Of a stretch of DNA of 64,000 nucleotides, positions 24,925 through 33,907 are shown piece by piece (positions within the stretch are counted from its first letter, which is position 1; each line of letters opens with the position of its first letter). Origin of the DNA: Paenibacillus sp. MZ04-78.2 (GTDB lineage: Bacteria; Bacillota; Bacilli; Paenibacillales; NBRC-103111). Both the position numbers and the translations under genes were made by a program. Location of the stretch: NCBI RefSeq assembly GCF_024213375.1, contig NZ_JANAVJ010000026.1:1-64000 (forward strand), written 5' to 3'. Below the pieces are notes generated by a model that saw only the letters and a list, made by a program, of their open reading frames with translations, was not told the origin of the DNA and ran no database searches.

Positions 24925-26118
24925 ATGCGTATTTTTCCGAAAGAAAAAGTATCTTTAGCTGTCATCTTGATGAATTTATTTATTGCCTATGTAGGGGTTG
25001 GCCTTGCTGCTCCCATCATGCCGTCGCTTGCAAAAGAAATGCATTTAAGCGGCGAAGTCATGGGATACCTGATTTCCGCTTTTGCATTTGCCATGCTGCT
25101 CTTCTCTCCAATTGCCGGCATCTGGGTAGATACGATCGGCAGAAAGAACATACTCATACTAGGGCTATTCCTTTTTTCTTTTTCGGAGCTGTTGTTTGCC
25201 GTTGGCAATCAGGTATGGGTATTGTTTCTTTCAAGAATTTTAGGAGGCATTAGCGATGCCTTCATTATTCCGGCCGTTACCGCTTTTATAGCGGATAACA
25301 CCACACTGGAAGAGCGACCTAAAATCATGGGCTATCAAGCTGCCGCGATAAGTTTAGGGTTCATCATCGGTCCCGGTATCGGCGGATTTATAGCTGAATT
25401 CGGGATACGTGCGCCATTCTTCTTCGCCGCAGGATTCACCTTGGTTACTACTATTATTTCATTGCTTGTTTTGCAAGAGCCTTTATCTAAAGAAAAACGA
25501 ATGGAAAATAGACAAAAGAAATTAAATGGAAGTTTTTTGTCGGAGATTAAAAAATCATTTCATCCTTTATATTTCGTACCCCTGATCATTGTGTTTGTAT
25601 TAGCTTTTGGATTGTCTGCCTACGAAATGCTGTTCAGTCTTTTTGTTGATTCGAAATTCGGTTTCAATGCGAAAGATATTGCCGTCATTATTACAGTAGG
25701 TTCCATATCGGGTGTGGTGGCTCAGGTCATGTTCTTTGAGAAGCTGGTAAATAAATTCGGCGAGAAGAAGCTGATTCACGCCACGATTATGATTGCCGCA
25801 ATTTTCATTATTGCTTCCGTTTTATCCAGTGGGTATTGGAGCATTATGGTCGTTTCCAGTATTGTATTTTTTGCTTGCGATATACTTCGTCCCGCAGTGA
25901 CATCATTGCTTTCAAAATTGGCCGGGGAAGAGCAAGGATTTGTCGCAGGGATGAGTACCACGTATACAAGTCTTGGCATTATTATCGGGCCTGCGTTAGG
26001 CGGTATTTTATTTGATGTAAATATGAATTTACCATATATTTTTACCGCAGTTGTCCTGCTTGCCGCTTTTGTGATGGCGGTATTGTGGAAAAATAATGCG
26101 AGGATGCAGTCGCGATGA
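24925..26118 (+). CDS. MFS multidrug-type exporter
   Basis: This 397-residue membrane protein has about 12 hydrophobic spans and the drug:H+ antiporter-1 pattern: motif A as GIWVDTIGRKN (about 67-77) and motif C as GFIIGPGIGGFIAE (about 146-159). The related second-half sequence is GIIIGPALGGILFD. It resembles NorA/Bmr/YdhL-type exporters. GAGG lies 7 nt before the ATG. The substrate is unknown. It sits third in the MerR-GNAT-MFS-YeiB run. Confidence 0.85.
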   Translation: MRIFPKEKVSLAVILMNLFIAYVGVGLAAPIMPSLAKEMHLSGEVMGYLISAFAFAMLLFSPIAGIWVDTIGRKNILILGLFLFSFSELLFAVGNQVWVLFLSRILGGISDAFIIPAVTAFIADNTTLEERPKIMGYQAAAISLGFIIGPGIGGFIAEFGIRAPFFFAAGFTLVTTIISLLVLQEPLSKEKRMENRQKKLNGSFLSEIKKSFHPLYFVPLIIVFVLAFGLSAYEMLFSLFVDSKFGFNAKDIAVIITVGSISGVVAQVMFFEKLVNKFGEKKLIHATIMIAAIFIIASVLSSGYWSIMVVSSIVFFACDILRPAVTSLLSKLAGEEQGFVAGMSTTYTSLGIIIGPALGGILFDVNMNLPYIFTAVVLLAAFVMAVLWKNNARMQSR

Positions 26119-26157
26119 ATTTACTTCACAGCACGAAACATAAAAGGATGATATCGT

Positions 26158-27237
26158 ATGAGTCAGTCGAAAAAACGGATAACCGCCCTGGATTTTGCGA
26201 GAGCATTGGCGATCTTCGGCATGATTATCGTGAACTACAAGCTTGCACTGCAAGCAGAGTATGGCGGACCGGCATGGTTGCAATCGATTGCGGGTTTGTT
26301 TGAAGGGAGAGCTTCCGCCTTGTTTGTCGTGCTGGCAGGGATCGGCGTGTCATTAATGACCTCGAAAGCCCGAACCTCGTTGAACGAAGAGCTCATTCGT
26401 CAAAGCCGGAACAGCTTGTACCGGAGAGCCGCTTTCCTGTTTATCGCTGGCGTGCTGTTATTGCTAATGGGCTGGAGCGCCGACATTTTGCATTATTATG
26501 CCGTGTTCATGCTTGCAGCTGCGGTCTTGATCACCGTATCCGACAATAAACTACTCGGCCTGTTCTCGATTGTTCTGTTAGCATCGCAAATATTTTTAGT
26601 TATATTTAATTACTTCAACGGGTGGAACTCAAGTTTCAGGGAATATTCGGACTTTTGGACGATCGAAGGGTTCACTCGCAATCTGTTATTTAACGGATTT
26701 CATCCTGTCTTTCCATGGTTGTGCTTCTTCCTCATCGGCTTGTGGATTGGCAGAAAGCGTTGGCTGGATAAGGAAAACCGCTCCAAGGTACTGCTATATT
26801 CGCTATCGGGAACGGTTGTTTTTGAAACCCTTTCTTTTTTCCTGGTCCAATGGACCTCTGCTGAACTGAGTGTTGGAATAGCAAAATATCTTTTTGGAAC
26901 GAAACCGATGCCGCCTACCATGCTCTATGTTCTCTCCGGAATTTGTTCATCTGTGGCCGTTATTGCGATCTGTCTTTATGTGGTCGACAAATTTGAGAAT
27001 TCCCCTCTGACGCAGGCGGTGATCAACACCGGACAATTATCGTTATCCCATTATATCGGGCACATCGTTATTGGATTAGGGCTGCTTCAGGCCGTAGGCT
27101 ATGAAGAACATGGCGGACTTTCTTTTGCCATGGCCTATGGGACCGTTTATTTCGTACTCGCCATCGTCTTTTCGAATCTGTGGATCAAATGGAAGACAAG
27201 AGGTCCCATTGAGCTAATCATGAGAAAAGTTTGTTGA
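26158..27237 (+). CDS. YeiB/DUF418-like membrane protein
   Basis: The 359-residue protein has about 9-10 membrane spans and opens with RITALDFARALAIFGMIIVNYKLAL, the pattern shared by YeiB-type (DUF418) and heparan-alpha-glucosaminide-acetyltransferase-like membrane proteins. The C-terminal VINTGQLSLSHYIGHIVIGLGLL segment fits DUF418. These are proposed acyl transferases or transporters without firm function. It follows the MFS gene by 39 nt with AAAGGATG as ribosome site, and ends at a terminator. Confidence 0.75.
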   Translation: MSQSKKRITALDFARALAIFGMIIVNYKLALQAEYGGPAWLQSIAGLFEGRASALFVVLAGIGVSLMTSKARTSLNEELIRQSRNSLYRRAAFLFIAGVLLLLMGWSADILHYYAVFMLAAAVLITVSDNKLLGLFSIVLLASQIFLVIFNYFNGWNSSFREYSDFWTIEGFTRNLLFNGFHPVFPWLCFFLIGLWIGRKRWLDKENRSKVLLYSLSGTVVFETLSFFLVQWTSAELSVGIAKYLFGTKPMPPTMLYVLSGICSSVAVIAICLYVVDKFENSPLTQAVINTGQLSLSHYIGHIVIGLGLLQAVGYEEHGGLSFAMAYGTVYFVLAIVFSNLWIKWKTRGPIELIMRKVC

Positions 27238-27248
27238 CCCCAAACCTT

Positions 27249-27285
27249 AAACGAGCCTGGGAAGCGACTCCGAGGCTCGTTTTTC
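27249..27285 (+). terminator. Intrinsic terminator
   Basis: ACGAGCCT pairs with AGGCTCGT across a loop and is followed by TTTTTCG. It separates the plus-strand resistance block from the minus-strand sugar-uptake genes. Confidence 0.8.
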
Positions 27286-27299
27286 GTTGAATCACGCCT

Positions 27300-28181
27300 T
27301 TACCCTTTGACGGAACCGACCAGCATCCCGGAAATAAAATATCGCTGCAAGAACGGATAAACCAACATGATCGGCAGTACCGTAATCATCGTGATCGCCA
27401 TCTTCAAGCTTTCCGGCGTAACCGTGTTGGCGCTGGCGTTCAAAGCCCCCGATTGCATCAGGCTCGCGTTATTGGCGGTGGAAAGCGTTTGGTAGAGCAC
27501 GTACTGCAGCGTGAACAATTCGGGATTCATCGCATTATACAGCTGCGTATCGATAAAGCTATTCCATTGCCCGACCGCCGAAAATAAAACGACCGCGGCA
27601 AGAACGGGAAGACACAGCGGGAAAATAATCCGCCAAAATACCGTCAAATCGTTCGCTCCGTCCACGACGGCCGCTTCTTCCAGCGAATCCGGCAAGCTTT
27701 CGATAAAGGTTTTGATCAGAATCATGTTGAATACGCTGACGGCAGTCGTGACGATGTATACCCAAAACGACTTGGAAAGATTCAACTGAACAATAAGAAC
27801 ATACAGCGGAATTAGCCCGCTGGAGAAATACATCGTAAAGACAAAGAACTTGCGCCAAAAGCGAACCGCTATAAAATCGTCTCTCGTTAAACAATAGGCC
27901 GCCATCGACGTTACGAAAATCATGACGACCGGGCCGAGAATCGTCCTTCCGACAGAAATCAATATACTATGGAAGATCGCCGGATCTTCAAACGCCCGCG
28001 CGTAGGCGTCAAGCGTGAAGCCCGCCGGCAATACCAGCAATCCCTGGGGCAATTGGCTCGGTTCGCTGAGCGAATAGCTGATGATATACAGGAAAGGAAA
28101 AAACATGATTATCCCGACAAAGGTCATCAATACATAGTTGCCAGCGTCAAAGAGCCGGTCGAACATTGTTCTATTTTCCAT
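27300..28181 (-). CDS. Sugar ABC transporter permease, LplC/YtcP type
   Basis: The 293-residue inner-membrane permease has six spans and the permease EAA loop ESLPDSLEEAAVVDGANDLTVFWRIIFPLC (about 161-190) that contacts the ATPase. The N-terminus DAGNYVLMTFVGIIMFFPFLYIISYSLS and C-terminal QRYFISGMLVGSVKG are typical of the CUT1 LplC/YtcP group for oligosaccharides. It starts 13 nt after the partner permease. No ATPase gene is nearby; such systems in Bacillota share the MsmX-type ATPase encoded elsewhere (known for the family). Confidence 0.9.
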   Translation of the reverse strand: MENRTMFDRLFDAGNYVLMTFVGIIMFFPFLYIISYSLSEPSQLPQGLLVLPAGFTLDAYARAFEDPAIFHSILISVGRTILGPVVMIFVTSMAAYCLTRDDFIAVRFWRKFFVFTMYFSSGLIPLYVLIVQLNLSKSFWVYIVTTAVSVFNMILIKTFIESLPDSLEEAAVVDGANDLTVFWRIIFPLCLPVLAAVVLFSAVGQWNSFIDTQLYNAMNPELFTLQYVLYQTLSTANNASLMQSGALNASANTVTPESLKMAITMITVLPIMLVYPFLQRYFISGMLVGSVKG

Positions 28182-28194
28182 GGCAACCCCACCT

Positions 28195-29160
28195 TTACAG
28201 CAATGATTTACCTGTCATTTTCTTGGATAGCTGGTTGGCCGCGATGACCACAATCAGACTGACAATCGTCTTGATGATGCCAACTGCCGTCGCATAAGAG
28301 AAATTTCCGAGTTTGAGGCCGAATTTATAAATATACATGTCCAGAACCTCCATTGTTTCCCAGTTGGTCGGATTCGTGAACAGGTAGAAAAGGTCGAAAT
28401 CGGAATTGAGTACCCAGCCAATGTTGAGAATCAACAATATAATGAACGTCGGCATCAAATTCGGCACCGTAATATGCCATATTTTTTTGAACCGCCCTGC
28501 TCCGTCCATGTCGGCCGCCTCGTACTGCTCGGAAGAAATAGAAGTGATTGCCGCAATATAGATAACAGCATTGTACCCCAAATACTTCCACCCTTGCACA
28601 AAAATAACCAGGAGCCATGAATACGCTTTATCCCCAAGCACATTGATGCCTTGCTCAAGAATCCCAAGCTTGATCAGCGACACATTGATCGCCCCGGTCG
28701 AACTCCCTAACAGTGCATGAATTATCGCATACACGATTACCCACGAAACGAAGAACGGGAAGAACGAGACGGTTTGAATGATCTTTTTGAACCACTTCTG
28801 ACGTACCTCATTTAACAATATGGCGAACACCAAGGCAACCGTCAGGTTCAAAAAAATGACCGAGAGGTTCATAACGAGCGTATTGCGGATTAAATAAATA
28901 TAATCCGTGCTTTCCATGAAAAACATTTTAAACTGCTGAAGACCGATCCATGGAGCCTTCCACAGATTGATGCCCACCTGATAATTCTTGAAGGCGATCA
29001 GCCATCCGAACAGCGGTACATAATGGAAGAGAACCGTTAACAGAACCGCCGGAGAGATCATTAGAAACAAATATTTTTGCCTGAATACTTTCTTTACCCA
29101 TGTCGCTTGGTATTGTCGTTCTGCTCCCGAGACGATCACCGCCGCTTCCTGTTTCGCCAT
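28195..29160 (-). CDS. Sugar ABC transporter permease, LplB type
   Basis: The 321-residue membrane protein has six spans and the EAA loop EQYEAADMDGAGRFKKIWHITVPNLMPT, marking an ABC importer permease of the LplB/YteP group. The start at 29160 has GGGGAGGAGGG 8 nt upstream; a longer frame from 29238 runs through the upstream hairpin and is unlikely. It lies between the binding-protein gene and the second permease. Confidence 0.9.
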   Translation of the reverse strand: MAKQEAAVIVSGAERQYQATWVKKVFRQKYLFLMISPAVLLTVLFHYVPLFGWLIAFKNYQVGINLWKAPWIGLQQFKMFFMESTDYIYLIRNTLVMNLSVIFLNLTVALVFAILLNEVRQKWFKKIIQTVSFFPFFVSWVIVYAIIHALLGSSTGAINVSLIKLGILEQGINVLGDKAYSWLLVIFVQGWKYLGYNAVIYIAAITSISSEQYEAADMDGAGRFKKIWHITVPNLMPTFIILLILNIGWVLNSDFDLFYLFTNPTNWETMEVLDMYIYKFGLKLGNFSYATAVGIIKTIVSLIVVIAANQLSKKMTGKSLL

Positions 29161-29199
29161 CTGCGCGAGCCCTCCTCCCCTGACAAACGCTAAATTTGA

Positions 29200-29242
29200 A
29201 ACCATGGGGAATTTACAAGGTGAATATAAATTCCCCATGGTT
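29200..29242 (-). promoter_or_regulatory. 16-bp intercistronic hairpin after the binding-protein gene
   Basis: AACCATGGGGAATTTA (29200-29215) is perfectly inverted at 29227-29242 around an 11-nt loop. It starts 4 nt after the binding-protein stop codon. With only a short T tract it probably acts as partial terminator or 3' mRNA shield, allowing more binding protein than permease, as known for many ABC importer operons. Confidence 0.7.
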
Positions 29243-29245
29243 AGA

Positions 29246-30964
29246 TTATTTCGTATACTCTTTCACTTTGGCTTGCTGCTGCTGGAAGAGCTCATTGTAC
29301 TTATCAACGACTTTCTGCGGATTCAGCGCCTGATATTGCTTCATCAAGGCTTGCCAAATTTGTTCGAATTCTGCTTCGGACTTGGCCATGACCAGTTTAG
29401 CCGAATTTTTGACGCGAAGCTCGACGATTTTTTGGGAAATCATTCCTTCGGAGCTGATAGGATCGATAACGATCCCGCTCGCCAATCCGCCCGGAGCAGG
29501 GACACCGTTCTTCCTGAACCAATCTTTCGAGTTGGCCCATCCGAGCGTTTTGTAAGTGTCCGCCACCGTCTTGGTCAAGGAAAATTCGTCGGAAGCCGCG
29601 GTATCGTTCAAGAGATTGTAAGGCTGGTTATCCTTCGCCGTAAGAAGCCTTAGCCCAAGGAACGACATACCGACGCCGATGCCTTGCTTGGATAAGTAAT
29701 TCGGGTCTTCCCGGTATCCTTTTTTAAATTCGTCCGTCAGAACCCGTTTGCCGTCGACCCGCTTGTAATGAACCCCTTCTACACCGGATTGAAGCAGGGT
29801 CTGCCCTTCCTCGGAAGAGATCCAATCGATCAGCTCGAAAATCCGCTTCGGGTCCTTGGCGTTCTTCGTAATGATGATGGAGTCGTACGGGCGTACCGTT
29901 TCCAAACGAAGATTTTTCTTCTGGCCTTCCTTGACCATCGTGTTCGTCTGAATCGGAAGCTGGACGTATCCAAGCTCCGGATGTCCCGCTTTTTCGAGCG
30001 TTGTGTTGACCGAATCTTTAACCCACATCGTATAATAGAAACCTAAGGCTTGGCCGGAATTGACTTTCTCCGTCACTTGGGTGAGCGTATCCGTGAAGCT
30101 TTCGTTGTCGAGCAGCCCTTCGCGATATAATTTGTTGAAGAACTGGTACGATTCTTTTGTATACGCATTCAAAAGCATGTCTTCAAATTTCTGGTCTTTT
30201 ATATTGAAGATAACGCCTTCATTGCCGACCGAGATATACTTGTCCCCTTTCTCGTACATAATGGGCATGATACCGGCCATCCCCCACGATTCTGCGAAAG
30301 GAGCGACAACCCCGAGCGTTTTCTTGCCGTTCGTCGTCGGATGCGCAGCGATCGCTTTCTTCAGGAACTCCACATAGTCATCCGTGCTCAACAGCTTCGG
30401 ATAGCCCTGTTCCTTGAGAATATCGCTACGAATGGCGATATCGTTGCATTCGCAAAAGTTGTTGACATCTTGCGGAACGTTCGTTTCCCACTTGTACAAT
30501 TTGCCGTCGCTCGCCGGCAGCCGCCAGAAAGGAATGGAAGGCTTATTGGTCTCGTTAAAATATTTGGCATCCTTCAAATAATCGTCCAGCGGCAGCGCGG
30601 CGCCTGCATTGATATATTTGGTTACTAAATCCTGGCGTTCTACGCGCAGCAGCTCCGGATAGTCTCCGGAAGCAAGCATCATGTTCAACTTATCCCGATA
30701 ATCGCCGCTGAATGGAATGAATTCAAATACGATGTTGAATTTATCTTTAATGACTTTTCCGACCGGTGTCTCATCGCTTCGCTTCACGACCGTATTCCCC
30801 GTCGAAGTGACTAATACCTTGATGGTATATAACGATCGCTCCCCTGTCGGAGCGTCGCCACCGCTTGCTCCCGGATTCGAACCCGTGCCCCCACAAGCCG
30901 TCGCAAACAGCAACAGCGCCGCTACACCAATCCCCGTCAATCGTTTCCACAGTTTCAAAGTCAA
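29246..30964 (-). CDS. Sugar ABC transporter solute-binding lipoprotein
   Basis: The 572-residue extracytoplasmic protein has a lipoprotein signal: basic start, ALLLFATACGG with lipidated Cys near 24, then a Gly/Ser/Pro linker. The body is a long periplasmic-binding fold of the LplA/AlgQ/YtcQ group that binds oligosaccharides. No ATG is available; the start is TTG at 30964 or TTG at 30958, the latter better spaced from AGGGGGGG. It follows the GH109-like gene by 30 nt. The ligand is unknown; the neighbouring YesM/YesN pair suggests a plant or wall polysaccharide fragment. Confidence 0.88.
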   Translation of the reverse strand: MTLKLWKRLTGIGVAALLLFATACGGTGSNPGASGGDAPTGERSLYTIKVLVTSTGNTVVKRSDETPVGKVIKDKFNIVFEFIPFSGDYRDKLNMMLASGDYPELLRVERQDLVTKYINAGAALPLDDYLKDAKYFNETNKPSIPFWRLPASDGKLYKWETNVPQDVNNFCECNDIAIRSDILKEQGYPKLLSTDDYVEFLKKAIAAHPTTNGKKTLGVVAPFAESWGMAGIMPIMYEKGDKYISVGNEGVIFNIKDQKFEDMLLNAYTKESYQFFNKLYREGLLDNESFTDTLTQVTEKVNSGQALGFYYTMWVKDSVNTTLEKAGHPELGYVQLPIQTNTMVKEGQKKNLRLETVRPYDSIIITKNAKDPKRIFELIDWISSEEGQTLLQSGVEGVHYKRVDGKRVLTDEFKKGYREDPNYLSKQGIGVGMSFLGLRLLTAKDNQPYNLLNDTAASDEFSLTKTVADTYKTLGWANSKDWFRKNGVPAPGGLASGIVIDPISSEGMISQKIVELRVKNSAKLVMAKSEAEFEQIWQALMKQYQALNPQKVVDKYNELFQQQQAKVKEYTK

Positions 30965-30994
30965 CCCCCCCTTGAAGTATCCCTTGCCCTCAAA

Positions 30995-32143
30995 TCACAA
31001 TTTAATAATTTGGTCCGCATACGAACCGCTCTTCCGGAAGTTGGGCATCTCCATCGCTCTTCCGCCGTTCATAACGGATAGCTCGGATAACAGCGCTACG
31101 GCTGTCCATTCACAGGCGTCGTAAACATCAATGGCAGGCTTCGCCAACCCTTTAACCGCATTTACGAAATCCTCGATGATGAAATAATCACTCCCCCAAT
31201 GTTTTGCGTTCTTCTGCTCCTCGGTTGCGTTCTTGTAGCGGTCGGGCAAATAGTCATAGAAGTCGCTCAGCGGGCGCCATTCCCTATTGTAAGCAGGATC
31301 ACCTCCCATCGATTCCAGCCACACTTTATGCTGATCGCCCATACCGCGCGGCGCTTCGAAGCATCCCTTCGTTCCTTGCAGAGTGTAGTTCACATTGAGC
31401 GGCCGCTTCGAAATGCAATCGGTGCGAAGCTTGATCAGCTTCCCGCTTTCCATCTGGCAGAGCGTAATCGTCGTATCCTCTTGGCGAAAGCGGGAATCCG
31501 TATGCCACCCTGAACCGTAGCAAGAAACGGCTCGAATCCGGTCGCCTTCGAACCACTTCATGACCGGCCCGAGGCTGTGTGTCGGATAGAAATTCCCCCG
31601 CCTGCCCAACTGCCAATACTTGCGCCAAGTCGGTGCTGATTGCTCTGCTGCATTCGTGCGGTTGAATTGGTAAGCCAAGCTGCGAACGTCGTGAAGGTAT
31701 TCCCCTTCGCCAAAGTAGACTTCGCCAAACAAGCCCTTCTTCACCATATTGGTGATTATCTGATTTTCCGGAATATAGCAATAGTTTTCGGCCATCATAT
31801 ACACGCTCTTAGACGACTCCACAACTTCCTTCAACCACCACAATTCATCCATCGTAACTCCCGCCGTAACTTCGCAAAACACGTGCTTTCCTGCTTGCAA
31901 AGCTGCGATCGTCTGCGGTACGTGAAGCTGCATGGGGGTAGAGATGACTACGGCATCGATGTCCGATTCCAGCATGTCTTCGAAGATTCGGTAAGTATGC
32001 TGTATTCCATGCTCACGCGCCGCTTCCTGAAGGTACTCTCCATCCAGATCGCAAAGCGCCACAACTTCCGTATCGGGGCAACTCTGGAAGCCCTGAAGGG
32101 AGCTGAGTCCTCGCACTCCTGCAATCCCCACTTTAATTGTCAT
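30995..32143 (-). CDS. Gfo/Idh/MocA-family protein, GH109-like
   Basis: The 382-residue protein has the N-terminal NAD(P) fold (VGIAGVRGLSSLQGF; ALCDLDGEYLQEAAREHGI) and ISTPMQLHVPQTIAALQAGKHVFCE. The GNFYPTHSLGPVMKWF segment (about 186-201) resembles GH109 glycosidases, which remove N-acetylgalactosamine by a transient NAD redox step. An ordinary sugar dehydrogenase is the alternative. The ATG at 32143 is preferred over 32149 because of spacing from AGGGGTGG. As first gene of the uptake operon it probably processes the imported sugar in the cytoplasm. Confidence 0.8.
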   Translation of the reverse strand: MTIKVGIAGVRGLSSLQGFQSCPDTEVVALCDLDGEYLQEAAREHGIQHTYRIFEDMLESDIDAVVISTPMQLHVPQTIAALQAGKHVFCEVTAGVTMDELWWLKEVVESSKSVYMMAENYCYIPENQIITNMVKKGLFGEVYFGEGEYLHDVRSLAYQFNRTNAAEQSAPTWRKYWQLGRRGNFYPTHSLGPVMKWFEGDRIRAVSCYGSGWHTDSRFRQEDTTITLCQMESGKLIKLRTDCISKRPLNVNYTLQGTKGCFEAPRGMGDQHKVWLESMGGDPAYNREWRPLSDFYDYLPDRYKNATEEQKNAKHWGSDYFIIEDFVNAVKGLAKPAIDVYDACEWTAVALLSELSVMNGGRAMEMPNFRKSGSYADQIIKL

Positions 32144-32267
32144 ATTCATCCACCCCTAAGTCATAGACAAGATTTGTAAGCCCTTTCATTTCTAACGGTT
32201 CATGTGCTCTTCCTCACACTTTTATTGTAGAGGAGGCGTATCGTGAATGTAACATGACAAAACCGTA

Positions 32268-32310
32268 ATTATAGCAGGACAAAAAAGTACAGATTACGAA
32301 AGCGCTTAAC
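32268..32310 (-). promoter_or_regulatory. Promoter and cre site before the sugar-uptake operon
   Basis: On the minus strand GTTAAGCGCTTTCGTA (32295-32310) matches a catabolite-responsive element core (GCGCTTTC), and a TATAAT -10 box lies at 32268-32273. The -35 region, 17 nt further up, is poor and abuts the cre. CcpA control is therefore likely, and activation by the YesN-type regulator may be needed. The cre overlaps the stop codon of the regulator gene. Confidence 0.65.
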
Positions 32311-33892
32311 TAAATTTTCGCATCCGGATCGTTTTCTTGTACTCTGCCGGAGAAACCCCTTTGAATTTCTTGAAGATCCGATAAAAATAATTTAAATCCT
32401 TGTAGCCGACCTCCTCGCAGACTTCATACGTTTTCAAGTAACCTTCTTCCAACAGTTTTGCCGCTTTTTCCATTCGGACCCCGTTTAAATAATCGACGAA
32501 CCCCATGCCCGTATGCTTTTTGAACAGCTTGCCGATATACCCCTGGTTAAGAAAAAACTTGTTCGAGAGAGTCGCCAAATTGAGGTCTGTATTATAATGG
32601 CAATTCACAAACTGAACGATATGGTTGAGCACATCATGGTCGAAACCGCCGCACTTCTCCTTGATATGGAAAGCCGTTTTGACGCATGCGGCCTCAATAA
32701 ACCCAACCAGCTCCAGTACGTCGTTATTGGCACTGACAGTCCCGGTATCGATTTCGTTGTCGAGAATGGTTTTTAAGTCGCCGCCGATTTCGTTCATCAT
32801 GGTCGCAAGCTCCATAAAAATGCCGATCATGATGGAATACAGTGCTTTATTCGGCTGTTGTAAAGAATCAGCATAACGGGAGAGACGTTCCATCTCATGC
32901 AGGATACCGGCGTCGTCGCATTGTCGAACCTTGCTTATAAGAACGGAATGATCCCAGGCGGAATCCGAATCGCAGTCCATTTCCATATTGTCGTAGATCG
33001 CTATACCGGCCCCATTAACCAGCCCTTGCCATTTTGCGGCTCTGCAGCTATTTCGATACGATTCGGGAATGGCTGCGGCGCTCATGGCCTCATTTCCGAG
33101 TCCGATGATCATCTCGCCGCTTGTCACATGCTGAATATTCGTATACAACTCGGGCAGCACCACTTCTTTAATGTAACTCATGTCATACTCCCCGCTGTAA
33201 AGAAGTGCCCCGAGCAGATCCTTCTGCTCCGGTTCAAACACATACCCGCATTTATGCTTCTCCAGCGTGCTGCCCATGATCTCCTTCACGATCTGCTTTG
33301 AAATGTCATATTTCATTTCTCTCGGAGTACAGTCTGCATACCGATTATCGCCCAACAGCACGGTGGAGACGCAGCAGGTGCTGTCCGTCAGGTTTTTTCC
33401 CCAATCCCCTACATCGTAATCCGTTTGGTCCCATGCTCCGGTTTTGACCAGGTGAACAAGAAGTTTTTCCCGTATAAAATTCTCTTGCTTTTTTAGCGAT
33501 CGTTCGTTGATGCGTTCATGATCCAGCTCTTTTTTTATGGATCGAACCGTGCTTTCCAGCATATCCCTGTTGATCGGCTTCAATATATAATTGCGGACCC
33601 CGTATCGTAAAGCCTCTCTTGCATATTCAAACTCCGAGAAACCGCTAATGATAATAACTTTGGCGCCATTGCGCGTTTCATTCAGCTTTTTCACCAGCTC
33701 GATCCCGGACATTTCGGGCATTCGAACATCCGTAATAATGATATCGGCAGCCGTTGACTCCAACTGTTTGAGCGCATCCGAACCGTTACGCGCAACGCCC
33801 GCAATTCCGAACCCCTCGCTCTCCCAATCGATGATCAGCTTAAGTCCTTCGCATATGTTGGGCTCATCATCTACAAACAAAACTTTATACAT
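32306..33892 (-). CDS. YesN-type response regulator (CheY-AraC)
   Basis: The 528-residue protein has a receiver domain (acidic pair FVDDE near 7-10, phospho-acceptor Asp55 in IIITDVRMPEMSG, conserved Lys near 104), a long middle region, and a C-terminal AraC DNA-binding domain (LATLSNKFFLNQGYIGKLFKKHTGMGFVDYL and the second helix pair ending GVSPAEYKK). It presumably activates the downstream uptake genes in response to the kinase. It starts 15 nt after the kinase stop. Confidence 0.92.
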   Translation of the reverse strand: MYKVLFVDDEPNICEGLKLIIDWESEGFGIAGVARNGSDALKQLESTAADIIITDVRMPEMSGIELVKKLNETRNGAKVIIISGFSEFEYAREALRYGVRNYILKPINRDMLESTVRSIKKELDHERINERSLKKQENFIREKLLVHLVKTGAWDQTDYDVGDWGKNLTDSTCCVSTVLLGDNRYADCTPREMKYDISKQIVKEIMGSTLEKHKCGYVFEPEQKDLLGALLYSGEYDMSYIKEVVLPELYTNIQHVTSGEMIIGLGNEAMSAAAIPESYRNSCRAAKWQGLVNGAGIAIYDNMEMDCDSDSAWDHSVLISKVRQCDDAGILHEMERLSRYADSLQQPNKALYSIMIGIFMELATMMNEIGGDLKTILDNEIDTGTVSANNDVLELVGFIEAACVKTAFHIKEKCGGFDHDVLNHIVQFVNCHYNTDLNLATLSNKFFLNQGYIGKLFKKHTGMGFVDYLNGVRMEKAAKLLEEGYLKTYEVCEEVGYKDLNYFYRIFKKFKGVSPAEYKKTIRMRKFS

Positions 33893-33907
33893 GTCTACCC
33901 CTCCTGT